The translations under genes were made by a program, and so were the position numbers. A stretch of DNA of 64,000 nucleotides from Hippopus hippopus (taxonomy: Eukaryota > Mollusca > Bivalvia > Cardiida > Cardiidae), in contig OX328107.1 in the NCBI GenBank assembly GCA_946811185.2, positions 42,150,360 through 42,214,359 on the forward strand, written 5' to 3'. Of the stretch, positions 35,901-45,508 are shown one piece after another (within the stretch, counting starts at the first letter, position 1; every line of letters begins with the position of its first letter). The notes below the pieces were generated by a model. The model saw only the letters and a program-made list of their open reading frames with translations. It had not been told where the DNA came from and made no database searches.

Positions 35901-37457
35901 ACAGAGACAGGACTGATAGACAGACAGACCGACAGAGACACAGACAGAGAGAGACAGGACGGACACACAGACAGACAGACAGAGGCAGGTACCAGTGTCA
36001 GTGAAAAACCAAAATGCCATAATCGCTTTTACTCGGTTTCCCCAATCAATCAGTGGCTCTGCCCCTCTATCTCATACTGGACCCTAGAACTCCTTTCCTG
36101 CAGGGAGTACTTTAATTTTTACACGAGGAACGTCCCTGCCAGGTCTAAGCTTTATCGACTTATCTCGGATGCACACACAATTCACATATCGGAAATGAAT
36201 TCCAGTTGATCTGACAGACAAACAAACATACTGAAGAAACAGGAATGTGCGCTTTGCGAAAATGATAGATCTAAGGTAGCATTTACCAATCATTCTTAAC
36301 CCTTAGGCTGTTAAGCGCGACTCAAGGACCTTTTGCGGACAGTGTAGATCAAGATCAGGCTGCACAGAACGTGCAGTCTGATCTTGGATCTACACTGTCC
36401 TACACAGATATATCTTTCCCCTCCCCCCCCCCCCAAAAAAAAATACCTTTGCAATGGCGAAATTTGGGGTTTTACTATCGACTTGAAAATTCCATTTCAC
36501 TTATTTAGCACGATAAGGGTTAAATTTCTAGAATTAGACAGTAACAGAATTTCTGATCTCTTAACACTTAAACGTTTGGTTTAGCCAATCAGATACTGTG
36601 TTACTTTCAAATGTAGACAATTATTGAGAATTATGCTAAGAACGTTAAAGAATGGTTGGTGAATACAGGGACTAGATGCTGCAGTACTGTAGGTATTGCC
36701 AAAATCTTTAAGGTTTTTATGCATTTTTCTACTTACAGAAAAACAAGAGCCTAAGTCAGGGATCGATATCTGGGTGTTTCTCGCTGTGGGTACTCTAATG
36801 CTCCATTATGGCCTTTGTTTCGGGATAGAACTCGCCGTTAACACCGTGATGAATCTGTATCTACTTTACAACTTCAAACAAGATGGCTGCACTGAGATCA
36901 TTCCATTCAACGATACGAACAGCACAGTTCCGAATGCAATCTTAGAAGAGAATGACGTCACGTTCGGTTGCAGTATTCTTACTCCAAACAGCGCAAGTCT
37001 TATAACGTCCTTGTTTGGTTTAATGAACTTGTTTGCGAGAGCCATGGGCGGTTCTTTCTCAGACCTCCTGCGAAAACATTTCTCCTCAGATCTGAAAGGT
37101 CGACTAGTTGCACATTTTTCTTGCCTACTGTTAGAAGGTAGTCTTCTCATTGTGTTTAGCCAGATGAGACAATTAACATACGCCGTTGTTGCCATGGTAC
37201 TTTTTAGCCTCGCAGTTATGATGTCAGAAGGCACCACCTTTGCTATTGTACCCTACATTAATCCACGAAAGATAGGGTTGATTTCCGGTCTTGTTGGGGC
37301 TGGCGGTACTTCCGGGGGCATGATCTGGAACACTCTATGGTCACAAATGGTTGAATACGACCAAAGCAAATGGTTCTGGACACTTGGTATGTGCGTGCTC
37401 GTTGGGAGTCTTTTATCCGTTATCATTCTTAAACTGGACCGACAGACAAAGAAATGA
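29323..37457 (+). CDS. NNP/NRT2-type nitrate/nitrite transporter (MFS), 3 exons, 521 aa
   Basis: This is a major facilitator of the nitrate/nitrite porter family, a plasma-membrane carrier of nitrate and/or nitrite. Three exons (29323-29965, 32863-33066, 36739-37457) join in phase with GT..AG introns to give 521 aa. Residues 42-215 hold about six membrane segments. R91 in TM2 and R383 in TM8 match the substrate-binding arginines of NarK/NRT2. AFVGGWGNLGGG (165-176) is nitrate signature 1 and GLVGAGGTSGGMIW (466-479) matches signature 2. CDRYGPRR (98-105) is the MFS loop motif. Exon 2 supplies the end of TM6 and the polar central loop. TM7 to TM12 follow, with two sequons (N340, N343) in the TM7-TM8 loop. 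The start is the first ATG after an in-frame TAG within the same exon. Family assignment is firm; substrate and direction of transport are inferred. It is NRT2-like, but I assign no symbol because animal members are poorly named. Confidence 0.9.
29996..30255 (-). mobile_element. Family C copy, transporter intron 1
   Basis: TCCATGCACTGGCAAAAGGG to CCCTTTTCACAGGGCATG; intact palindrome. Confidence 0.85.
30330..30543 (-). mobile_element. Family C copy, transporter intron 1
   Basis: Palindrome GATTAGCCTGCGCGGATTGC; the left terminus is lost. Confidence 0.8.
30998..31236. mobile_element. Family F inverted-repeat element, transporter intron 1
   Basis: GGGGCATTCGGACATTTGCG left mirrors CGCAAATGTCCGAATGCCCC right. 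Each half holds its own palindrome (CAGCCTGAGCAGTCCGCAC; TAGCCTGCGCGGACTGCG). Confidence 0.8.
31594..31663. mobile_element. Family B core fragment in transporter intron 1
   Basis: GGTCAGACTGCACGTTCTGT core only. Confidence 0.6.
31672..31972 (+). mobile_element. SINE family 1 copy, transporter intron 1
   Basis: GCTTGGTAGCTCAGTCGGCA head with GGTTCGAATTCCCTG B-box, and a full tail ending AACGGTGTTAAACAC. Confidence 0.8.
32120..32370 (+). mobile_element. Family C copy, transporter intron 1
   Basis: GAGCCATGCTCTGTGAAAGA to CTCCCTTTGGCCAGC. Confidence 0.82.
32612..32845 (-). mobile_element. Family C copy next to transporter exon 2
   Basis: It ends TTTTGCAGATGCGTTAAACC, about 20 bp before the exon 2 acceptor. 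Confidence 0.8.
32863..33066 (+). CDS. Nitrate transporter exon 2 (central loop, residues 215-283)
   Basis: The acceptor TTTGTTTACAG and the donor TCTG|GTAAAT bracket 204 nt. They complete the split glycine codon and end in phase 1. The segment begins ILILWTSDDCPQG, like the end of TM6 in NRT2 proteins, and continues as a polar, Lys/Glu-rich loop. Confidence 0.85.
33251..34882. mobile_element. 1.6-kb internally repeated element with TATACGCCCGTC ends
   Basis: TATACGCCCGTC on the left mirrors GACGGGCGTAT on the right. The interior is about ten 150-165-bp units, each opening TTGTCCGGAxxATAACTTTG and containing GAGTGCAGTGCGAAAGAAC or a variant. Two units are preceded by GGGC-rich tracts (33751-33795, 34068-34100). 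Frames within it are not genes. Confidence 0.75.
35157..35245 (-). mobile_element. SINE family 1 fragment
   Basis: TTTCAGTTATGTCACGGCGG and following. Confidence 0.5.
35309..35575. mobile_element. Rearranged family A copy with two 3'-type flanks
   Basis: Left TTAACTCTTCACAAAACGAC and GCAGACGACG, right GATTTGTCGTCTG and CCGTTTGGTAA: both flanks are the 3' type, facing outward around an intact hairpin. Confidence 0.75.
35835..35990. repeat. CAGA-rich minisatellite
   Basis: GACAGACAGACCGACA and GAGACAGGAC blocks alternate in a higher-order period of about 50 bp. Confidence 0.85.
36296..36523. mobile_element. Family B copy in transporter intron 2
   Basis: TTAACCCTTAGGCTGTT to ACGATAAGGGTTAA; contains an expanded C tract then A tract at 36423-36445. 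Confidence 0.85.
36577..36666. repeat. Dispersed repeat with GGTTTAGCCAATCAGA, copy 2
   Basis: Same block order as at 3009, inside transporter intron 2 before exon 3. Confidence 0.7.
36739..37457 (+). CDS. Nitrate transporter exon 3 (TM7-TM12, residues 283-521)
   Basis: The acceptor TACTTACAG completes a split Glu codon. FGIELAVNTVM (310-320), NLFARAMGGSFSD (379-391) and the second nitrate signature are all in this exon. The frame ends in TGA at 37455-37457, after a short basic tail. Confidence 0.9.
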
Positions 37458-37552
37458 AAAAGGGGAAGAAGTTATTTTAGGGAAAAAGTCAGTATTTAAA
37501 CAATGACGCAGCTTTTCACCATAAATATGAAATGACACGCCATGATATACCG

Positions 37553-37753
37553 TCATGCTGCAAAGGGCCTTTTGCGAATAATGCAGATCAAGATCAGATC
37601 GCACAGACGGCGCAGTCTGATCTTAAACCTGCATTGTCCGAACCTGTTAGATTTTTCCAGTGAAAAGAAATTTGAAACCACGGCGCTCTGGATTTTACTA
37701 TCTGCTGAAAGATTTTATATATATGTATTTATTTAGCAGTTTAAAACGGTTAA
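37553..37753. mobile_element. Family B copy after the transporter
   Basis: Core AAGATCAGATCGCACAGACG; the right end is AAACGGTTAA. Confidence 0.7.
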
Positions 37754-38128
37754 CCTAGAAGTTTCATTGAAAGCCTATACCATCTCCATCCGTATTCAAG
37801 AAACTACTTAAATCAAAGACACGTGTTTAAGAAAAACCTTTCGCTTAGACTCTAATTGGCTGATACGTCTCGATCAATCAACGGTCAATTCCGTCTCAGC
37901 CAATTACATGGTTTACAGTTATCAAAGTCATGAGAGTACTGGTTGGAGCCAGACTTCATGTACACACCAAAGAACGGACAATGCACCAGTAATATTGTTT
38001 CCGTATAATTTTTAACCCCAAGGCTGCAAAACCCGGGTGAATTGGCTATTATGGACCGTTATTTCAGTCGTTTTCAAACAAATACAGTCTTATAGTAGTG
38101 AAAAAAGAAATGATAAAATTGGCATCAC

Positions 38129-38301
38129 CAATCGATCTCAAATAACTCTGTGAAGTCTTTTGAAAACAACGTGGAAAATGAGAAAATGCTGGTAACCAGA
38201 ATTTTCTCATTTTCCAGCAATGCCTTGTACCCTATGTAAGACAAATTCAACCATTTGAGCCAGATTTAAATTGTCGTCTGTGCACAGACGCTTTCAATTT
38301 G
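38129..38301 (+). mobile_element. Family A copy, truncated at both ends
   Basis: The hairpin is present with an AACCAGAATTTTC right arm. It is joined to a family B fragment at 38302. Confidence 0.65.
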
Positions 38302-38362
38302 ATCTACACTTGCCGCAACTTTGACAGCGCCTAAATTCGAGTCTAGCAGCCTAAACCGTGGG
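38302..38362. mobile_element. Family B end fragment
   Basis: CTACACTTGCCGCAACTTTG to AGCAGCCTAAACC. Confidence 0.5.
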
Positions 38363-38544
38363 TAAAGTATCCTTTGGGTTCGCAGAGACGCAAACCAAAA
38401 TTATGTTAAGCATTGTTTTTATTATAATAAAAGGTATAAAAGTTACTTTTTTTTTTATTTTTGATGGCTTCAGCCCACTGTATTACGCAAGCACCCATGA
38501 GACACTCAAAATGTGCTTGCTTAACACTGGTGTATATAGAGGAT

Positions 38545-39015
38545 TTTTTTTCGGTGAAAGATCGAAATTTATTTCATCGAGTGAACTCATCGGTAATATT
38601 TTCACGAGTGGCTGCTCCATTCGTGAAAATATTACCGATGATGTTCACTCAGTGAAATAAATTTCGATATTTCACCGAAAAAAAATATTCTATTTATTTC
38701 ATGCTTCTAACCCTATTTGGGGGGACTTACATCAAAATCCAGTACAGTTCTTTTCGGTAATTCCCCCTGGCGTACCCCCTCCGCATAACAACTCATTACA
38801 ATATTACGAAAAGCGCGAGAAATGTAGAGTAAATTACGTCATATTTACTTCTGGTTGAGTGGCACGCGCATTTTACCTAGGTAACTAGTGCGCGGGAACC
38901 ACTGTTTCCACCTTCAATTGAAAAGTAAGAAAATACAATCAGTATTTTTCACTGGTCGTAACCATGAAATATCGAAAAATATTTCACCGTTATTTCTCGA
39001 TAAACTACCAGAAAG
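38545..39015. mobile_element. Family G palindromic element, copy 2
   Basis: Inverted pair: CGGTGAAAGATCGAAATTTA left, AAATTTCGATATTTCACCG right, with a hairpin at CGGTAATATTTTCACGAGTG. GTTTCCACCTTCAATTGAAA matches copy 1 in reverse. Confidence 0.7.
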
Positions 39016-39068
39016 CATAAAATAAATTCAACATATTTGCCTCCTTTGAGAACTCAGCAAATTCTTGT

Positions 39069-39263
39069 TTAACCCTTTATCACACCATTCCAAGTTTCAA
39101 GATCTTGAGCAATAAAAATTTTGAAAACATCATGGAAAAAGGAGAAAATGCTGGTAACCAGAATTTTTACCTTTTCCCATAATGTTTTCTACCCTTTCAA
39201 TGGCAAATTTCATCAATTTAACCACATTTATCATGAGGTCTGCATATACATGTATTCTTTCTT
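39069..39263 (+). mobile_element. Family A copy joined to family C
   Basis: TTAACCCTTTATCACACC left end; the 3' part is replaced by family C sequence from about 39264. Confidence 0.7.
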
Positions 39264-39455
39264 TTCTCAGTCCGCGCAGGCTAAACTGGGCCAAAACCTT
39301 TTGCTTTTGGTCAATTTTCTGCATGTCAAAGGAAGAATCTACTTCAAGGTGCAGTCTGTTGTTAGACAAAATGGATTTACGGATTCATAATTCTGTGATG
39401 ACTTTGCTTGGTACCATGCATCACGTAGATGCATTAGATCTCCCTTTGCCAAAGC
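39264..39455 (+). mobile_element. Family C copy, 5' truncated, fused to A and B
   Basis: CAGTCCGCGCAGGCTAAACT start; family A lies on its left and a family B half copy on its right. Confidence 0.72.
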
Positions 39456-39592
39456 GCGACACAGAACGTGCAGTCTGATCTTGGATCTACACATTCAGAA
39501 AAAGAGATAGTTTTCTCCTAAATTAAGCAAGATTCGGCTTTCTAATATCGGCTTAAAAGTTTCATTTAGCTTATTTAGCAGGTTAAGGATAA
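39456..39592. mobile_element. Family B half copy
   Basis: It starts within the core at CAGAACGTGCAGTCTGATCT and ends AGCAGGTTAAGG. Confidence 0.65.
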
Positions 39593-39615
39593 ATAAAATT
39601 ATACAACCGAACGTT

Positions 39616-40113
39616 CTAAACCCTTTTCCAAACAATCCCTGGTTTTTACGACCCTGAGATAGAAGCCTTTTGAAAACATTGTGGAAAAAGGAGAAAATGC
39701 TGGTAACCAGCATTTTCTCCTTTTCCCACAATGTTTTCTACCCTGCTTGAGACAAATTTCAATTTTTGAGTTATGTTTATTTTGTCGTCTGCAAGTGCTT
39801 TCAATTTGGACCAGTCTACAGTTTGTCGTTTGGGAAAGGGTTAAACGCGGTCATATTGCAATCATTTGCAGATGACAAATAAGAGGTTGCTAAAATGACA
39901 ACATTTTTCTTTGAAAAGATAGGAAACATTGTGGGACAAGGAAAAAATGCTGGTTACCAGCATTTTCTCCTTTTCCTACAATCTTTTCAAAATACTTCTT
40001 CCCCAGTGTTGTTAAAATTCGGGATTGTTCGGTAAAGGGTTAAGTACACGTGAAAAAAATCTTGTGGCTACGAGCGATTTCTCCCTTTGTCAGAATGTTT
40101 TCAAAAGCAGAGT
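39616..40113. mobile_element. Three family A copies in a row
   Basis: 39616-39844 (+, palindrome with one mismatch), 39841-40043 (-) and a fragment at 40045-40113 (-). TTAA is shared at 39841. Confidence 0.8.
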
Positions 40114-40209
40114 TGCAACACAAAAACATTCGTCTGTAGATGGTAATGTAAGCTCGAGGAAATCAAGTACATGTAACAAGAATCTTTGGAACACTGAGCT
40201 ATTTTGCCC

Positions 40210-40545
40210 CACGTAACTATTGGCCAGCTCATGTAACCAGTGGTAGACCAAGAGACTTGTAAACGACAAACTTCCGGCCACTTGAGAGTGTGGGTTCGAT
40301 CCCACGGCTGGCCAACCATAAGATTACTGATAATTACTAAATTCGGATGAGACGGATGAAACCCATGTACCGTGAGACGGTGCTATAGACCTACACCGAG
40401 CACGTTAAGGAAACCAGGGGTAACTTAGAATGGGGTGCGTCCTGTATCTTGCCCTATCCATAGTAGCATACTTAAGAGCCCGCTGGGACCGTCGTCCATA
40501 TTGGCAACCGGCGGCGACGATAAATAAACGAAAATCAACCAACGA
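40210..40545 (+). mobile_element. SINE family 3 copy
   Basis: GGCCAGCTCATGTAACCAGT head, TGGGTTCGATCCCACGGCTG B-box, GGCAACCGGCGGCGACGATA 3' end. Confidence 0.82.
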
Positions 40546-40666
40546 ATCAAACCACGTGACTACGGATCATGTGTAAAGACTCGGGTAACGTGAAAACATG
40601 ACAACAGCTAACCTTCACTAGCTTCACTTATCTTTCAGCAAGCAATAAGTTGCATTTACATAAGAG

Positions 40667-40789
40667 AAACCCTTTACAAAACGATCCTGAAAGAAAATGC
40701 TTTTGAAAACATTGTGCGAAAATGAGAAAAGGCACATTCAATTTGTCGTCTGCATCCAAAATTTTGTCATATGATAATTTGAGAGTTAA
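40667..40789 (+). mobile_element. Family A copy with hairpin deleted
   Basis: The left flank and GAAAACATTGTG are joined directly to GTCGTCTGCAT, ending GAGAGTTAA. Confidence 0.65.
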
Positions 40790-41293
40790 AACAACTGACA
40801 CAACCTGTCTTTTGTATCGTTTTACAACATGAATGATACATGACCTGAATCAACAATTACAGTTATGATTATTACTATTATCGTTACTATTATTATTACA
40901 TAAAAGATCGCCTATTCAGTTGTCTCTATAGCAAATTAAGCTATGATAGTTTTTCTGAACTGGTGCTGGCTCCAAGCGATAAATTTCTCGTTATGGTTTT
41001 GGGTGCCAACAGCAGCTCAGTTATGCGCAATGAGGAAGCATCCTGGTTCATGATAAAAGCAGTACATTACGTTTATCAATGCTTCCACGGTCCATATATA
41101 CAGTAACGGTCTCATTCATCTTTTTTTCATCTTTTTTTTTTACAAAATGACTTAATTCAGAAACAGAGATTATGTACAGTGTCTCCATCCTACAAGGGTG
41201 AATTTATTACTTTAAATTAATTTTTGAATGATTTGTAACCTGTTCTTATATTGTTTATTGTAATTAATTCAATTAATCTCCATTAGGAGGAAT

Positions 41294-41320
41294 TAAATGA
41301 ATGAATGAATGAATGAATGA
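41294..41320. repeat. GAAT microsatellite
   Basis: AATGAATGAATGAATGAATG. Confidence 0.85.
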
Positions 41321-41540
41321 GTTGCTATGACATTGTTTGAAGGGCCTTCTTACGCATTTATCATTTATTCATTAATTAAATTGAATTTTTAAATGGCGAT
41401 GATAAGTTAAGAGGCTGTAATTTCAACAATTTAAAAGACAATCGTTGAAAATTTCTGTTATCATAAAGAGTGAAATTTAAATTCGCTGTTTTTCATGGAA
41501 AATAGTGGTAATAGCCGTTATCTCGGGTTTTTTTAATTAG

Positions 41541-41560
41541 AACAGAACAGAATGCTTATT
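41541..41560. repeat. ACAGA-tract retroposon tail
   Basis: AGAACAGAACAGAATGC; the following 280 bp to 41850 are unassigned. Confidence 0.35.
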
Positions 41561-42082
41561 TTTTTAGATATGAACGTCACCGTTCATTCGTCACATGACA
41601 ATAATGCTACTTGTACACGTACGTAACAGTGGCAATTATATAGAAATAAAGTATACTGTTGTAGCATGTTATAAATAGATTAAGGTTACATACACACAAT
41701 CGAAACAAACAGCTTATTATCCGTCCGTCAGACAAGCGATTGTGTACGATCCGTCGTCGGACGGTTTGGATATATAAAACGGGTACCAGTTTATCGAGTA
41801 GACCAAATGTATCCTCCAACAAGAGAGTATATTTAGGATCATGTGATTAACATATTTAGTAACTTGGTCACATGATTAACAGATTAAAAAGTCTGACGAA
41901 ATGGTTGTGAAATAACCACCTTAAAAATGCTATAAAACAGCTCTATGCATTTTATTAGCAATCATTTTCGTATTCAGTACTCGATAGACGAAATCACACA
42001 CCAAGTTTGTTTGACAAACGATAACAAAATGAGACATTAGACTTCAGAGTAGAGGAAGAAAAGTGTCAACTTCAGGTAAGTT

Positions 42083-42666
42083 GACTCTACCACACAGCAA
42101 AATTTTTTATTGGTCCAAACTTAAAGCATTTGTTGGCGATAAATAAAATATGGGTCAAAGTGGCTCTAATGATAGAATTTCTCTTTGGTAGGGAAGAAAA
42201 CATGTATAGGAAAAGGAGAAAATGCTAGTTTTGACATGTAGACATTAACCAATATAAGGCATTTGTCGGCGGTCTGGCCAAAATTATGTTCTATGGGTCT
42301 ACTTTTTTTCAGTTTTCCTTCTTTGTTTTTTTAATGCTTGATTGATTGATTGAATGGTCCTTTACATCGCTTTCAACATTATTTCAGTGACAGATCACAT
42401 ACATACATGTCCTGGATTTCACCAGTCCTAGGCTGGGGCTCTGAACTGTCTTGCCCAAGGACACTCCCATGAAATGTCCAGTGTATTTAGAGAGGTTTGA
42501 ACCCAGGGCCTGCAGGTTATGGGTCCTACACTTTACTACTGAGCGTTGCAGGACCCATTTTTTCTTTTAATGTGAGTTAAGATCCGCATTTTCTCCTGTT
42601 ACTACAATTTTTTCTAAGGCCTTCTTGGTCAGGGTGATTAATTGAGATTGTGAGGTAAAGGATTAA
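42083..42666 (-). mobile_element. Family A copy split by a SINE insertion
   Basis: The left part is 42083-42235 and the right part 42581-42666. Between them lie a partial second 3'-type flank and a minus-strand SINE. Confidence 0.6.
42340..42560 (-). mobile_element. SINE family 2 copy
   Basis: TTGATTGATTGATTGAATGG tail and a GGTTTGAACCCAGGG head; it splits a family A copy. Confidence 0.78.
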
Positions 42667-42767
42667 ATTTTGTAAGATCTTTTCAAAACAGCTCTTTGGG
42701 AGCTTTATTTTCTTTTTGTACTGAATGAGTATTCTTTATAGATTTTATCAAGTAAGCAATCTAGGGA

Positions 42768-42979
42768 TTAACCCTTTACCTGCTGATTGAGTTCAATGAA
42801 ACTTTCATGTCAATAGTATATACTCAAATACTGCTAATTCAAATTTATCTTTATGAGAAAAATATCCGCCTATCAGACAGTGCAGATCCAAGATCAGACT
42901 GCACGTTCTGTTTAGTCTGATCTTGATCTACACTGTCCGCAGAATATCCTTGTGTAGTGCTGAGCAGCCTAAGGGTTAA
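42768..42979. mobile_element. Family B copy
   Basis: TTAACCCTTTACCTGCTGAT to GCAGCCTAAGGGTTAA. The left end reads CCCTTTACC as in family A. Confidence 0.85.
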
Positions 42980-43095
42980 ATTTACATGTGAGAAATTGCA
43001 TCATCAAAATCAAAATGCGTATGGATCATTCTGAAATGAAAGAGATCCAGATCTTGAACAGGTTTTTACCATTATGTCCGAGATGAAAAACTTGA

Positions 43096-43308
43096 TTAAC
43101 ATTTTACCAAACGATAAAAATCATCTGATTGAGAGACTCTGAAGAGGAAAGCTTTTGAAAACAGAGTGGGGAAGGAGAAAATACTGGTAACCAGTATTTC
43201 ATCCTTTGCTGACAATGCTTTCTATCCTTTCAGCGACAAATCAAACTATTTGAGCCACATCTTGTTTGTCATCTGTATGTACAGTTTTACTTCAATCTAC
43301 ACTTCTTA
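43096..43308 (+). mobile_element. Family A copy
   Basis: TTAACATTTTACCAAACG left end and an AATACTGGTAACCAGTATT core, in which inner arm changes are paired. Confidence 0.75.
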
Positions 43309-43359
43309 AAAGCTAGTCTGGCACTAACTCTTTACCAAAGGACTAGAAATTAGGCATGT

Positions 43360-43502
43360 ACAATGTCCTTGGGCAAAACACTTCAGAGCCCTAGCCTAGG
43401 ACTGGTGAAACCAAGGAAATTGATGAATATGTGAGTTGTCGCCGTGATATAACTGAAATAATGTTGCAAGTTGTGTAAAACACCATTCAGTCAATAAATC
43501 AA
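43360..43502 (+). mobile_element. SINE family 2, 3' part
   Basis: CAATGTCCTTGGGCAAAACA through CACCATTCAGTCAA. Confidence 0.7.
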
Positions 43503-43503
43503 T

Positions 43504-43945
43504 AGACTTGTCCAAATTTAAGGATTACGACCCCTAACTCATTGGTAAATATCATGTAACATTGATGTTTTTATAAAGGCTATTAGGCCAATCTTGGCAG
43601 CTTCTGTCTTTTAATATGAGAGTAAGGGACCGTAGACTCACTAACTCATCGGTAAATATCATGTAACTTTGACGTTTTCGTAAAGGCTAGTCGGCCAATC
43701 TCGGCAGCTTCTGTCTTTTAATATGAGAGTTAGGGGCCGTAGACCTTAATGCATTTTCAGACAACAAGTAAACTATGGTTAAAATGATGGGTTTCGGGTC
43801 TTACAGGATAGAAAACAAAAACAGGGAACGGAGAAAATATCAGTTACCAGTATTTTCTCCTTTTCCCTCAGAGTTCTCTTCCATTTAAAAAATAAGTTCA
43901 ATCATTTGAGCAATTATGAATTTTTAATCTACAAATATGTCATCT
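43504..43945. mobile_element. Rearranged family A copy with two 3'-type flanks and an insert
   Basis: Both outer flanks are the 3' type (GACTTGTCCAAATTTAA left, AATAAGTTCAATCATTTGAG right). The left flank is interrupted by a tandem duplication at 43523-43745. Confidence 0.65.
43523..43745. repeat. Tandem duplication, two ~110-bp units
   Basis: Units both contain CATGTAAC, GGCCAATCT, GGCAGCTTCTGTCTTTTAAT and ATGAGAGT. They differ at a handful of sites and I do not recognise them. Confidence 0.8.
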
Positions 43946-43959
43946 GATAGACATTCATT

Positions 43960-44256
43960 TTAAACCTTAGAGCATCAAATAAGCCCAACAGACATTTTCA
44001 GTCTAGAAATAAGACCCAAATGATTGCAATTTTATGGCTACTTTGGACCATAATGTTTCAGCACAGCGGACAGTGTAGATCTTGATCCACACTGGCCAAA
44101 AGGGAAACTATTGTTGTGAAAAGTGCTATGGTCTATTATGTTTCAGCTCAGCAGACAGTGTAGATCAAAGATCAGACTGCACATTTAGTGTAGTCTGATC
44201 TTGATTTATATTTGCCACAAAGGCAACTACTGTTATGAAAGGTGCTTGAAAGGTTA
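43960..44256. mobile_element. Family B copy with duplicated core
   Basis: AGCACAGCGGACAGTGTAGA and AGCTCAGCAGACAGTGTAGA are two successive half cores. It ends GAAAGGTTAA. An acceptor-like T tract and CAG follow at 44257-44270. Confidence 0.65.
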
Positions 44257-44514
44257 ATTTTTTTTTTCAGACAATGTTATACTGATCAAGTCACTCAGTA
44301 GAACAGAGAGATGAGAGCATCATGCCTAGCTATAAATTGGCTGGGCAACGATGGAACATGTCACAAGGTATAGTTGGCTAAGAGCAATGGGTTAAATCTG
44401 ACATCAAGCAGAAAGGGTATCATATCTGAAGGGACAGAAATCAGATCATGTGACGGGAGCCTGACAAGAAGATGAATTACAAGTTTAGAAGAAAACTGCC
44501 ATCCTAGAGAAAGT

Positions 44515-45504
44515 ATGCAGCCTTTGGCAAAAACCATTTGGAAGAGTCCTTCACAAAATTACAGAAAAGAAAATCCATCACCTTCTGGTTCTGATTCTTG
44601 TTTTGAAGCAAAAATGGCGGTCAAATCCCAACCTTCACCCTTGTTCTCCCCACGCCCTCATCTTGTGGGTGTGGGGAGGGTTACAAGCCTCGATATTTTC
44701 ACAGAGTTCATCAAACTTTCTCCACTTACTGTCAGATTCTCAAAAATGAATTTCAAACCTACAGATGAAAAACAGACAGAAATGGACAAGGAACAAACAA
44801 ACCAAAGCACCAATCAGAATTCACAAAATGACCATGGAACTCCTCAAAGAGAAGAAACAGACGAAAGAACGCTAGCAAATGAAATCAAAGTAAAACAGGA
44901 ACATCATGCAGAAAATTTTAGTTTAAACCCATCAAGGCATGATCAAAATACAATCAATGAGAGAAAATATCCAAGTTATGTCATAGATAGAGACCAATAT
45001 GGTAAAGAAAAACATATTTCCTATTCCTTTAACAAACCGACCTGTCGAGTTTTTGATATATTTTATTCTTTAAACATACCCTTTGAAACAGAATTGTACA
45101 AACCAAAATAAGAGCGCCAATGTGTCGACTCAAATATATTTTACTGCAAAAATCTTTTTCTTAAAGACAGGAGAGGACAATACTATCTTGTCATTTGTCA
45201 TGAAGACACAAACATGGATTTGAAATACCTTAGAAAAACCCTCAAAGCTTACAGAAATTTCAACTTTGTATCTGGAGAGGAAATGAAACTGATGTTAGGC
45301 ACTGACCCTGGTGGGGTAACACCGTTAGCCTTGATGTTTGCTGATAGTATCAATGTTTCCATGGTGATTTCAAGAAGTCTGTATAAAGAAGGAGCTTCTC
45401 TGATGTTTCATCCTCTTGATTCCAATCTAGCCACAAAAATTTCAATGTCAAATCTGTTACGATACCTTAAATATGTTGGTCACACTATTACATTTGTGGA
45501 TTAG
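44515..45504 (+). pseudogene. YbaK/ProX prolyl-tRNA deacylase (PRORSD1-like) frame interrupted by one in-frame TAA
   Basis: The ProX/PRORSD1 family hydrolyses mischarged aminoacyl-tRNAPro. The YbaK domain here starts at RVFDIFYSLNIPFET (about residue 178) and continues after the stop, in the same frame, with KNLFLKDRRGQYYLV, GGVTPLALMF and MFHPLDSNLATKIS. These are the family's core motifs. TAA at 45109-45111 falls where the HPxxxTVEE segment normally lies. Upstream, about 150 aa are hydrophilic and rich in Gln, Asn and Glu, and I recognise nothing in them. The frame is open from 44476 to the TAA and from 45112 to TAG 45502. Motif retention argues for recent loss, an assembly or sequencing error, or stop read-through. 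A family A element starts 5 nt after the final stop, so any 3'UTR runs into it. Domain identity is confident; disabled status is moderate. Confidence 0.72.
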
Positions 45505-45508
45505 CTTC

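Larger units (their letters stand above)
33067..36738 (+). other. Nitrate transporter intron 2
   Basis: This 3.7-kb intron starts with a dispersed repeat and then a 1.6-kb internally repeated element. It also holds a rearranged family A copy, a CAGA minisatellite and a complete family B copy. The stretch 35040-35155 is unassigned. Confidence 0.8.
40790..42082. other. Mostly unassigned
   Basis: Only microsatellites and an ACAGA tail are recognisable. Confidence 0.4.

Noticed and set aside
35717..36209. Open frames rich in DRQTDRQ or LSVCLSV
   Set aside because: Translations of the CAGA minisatellite.
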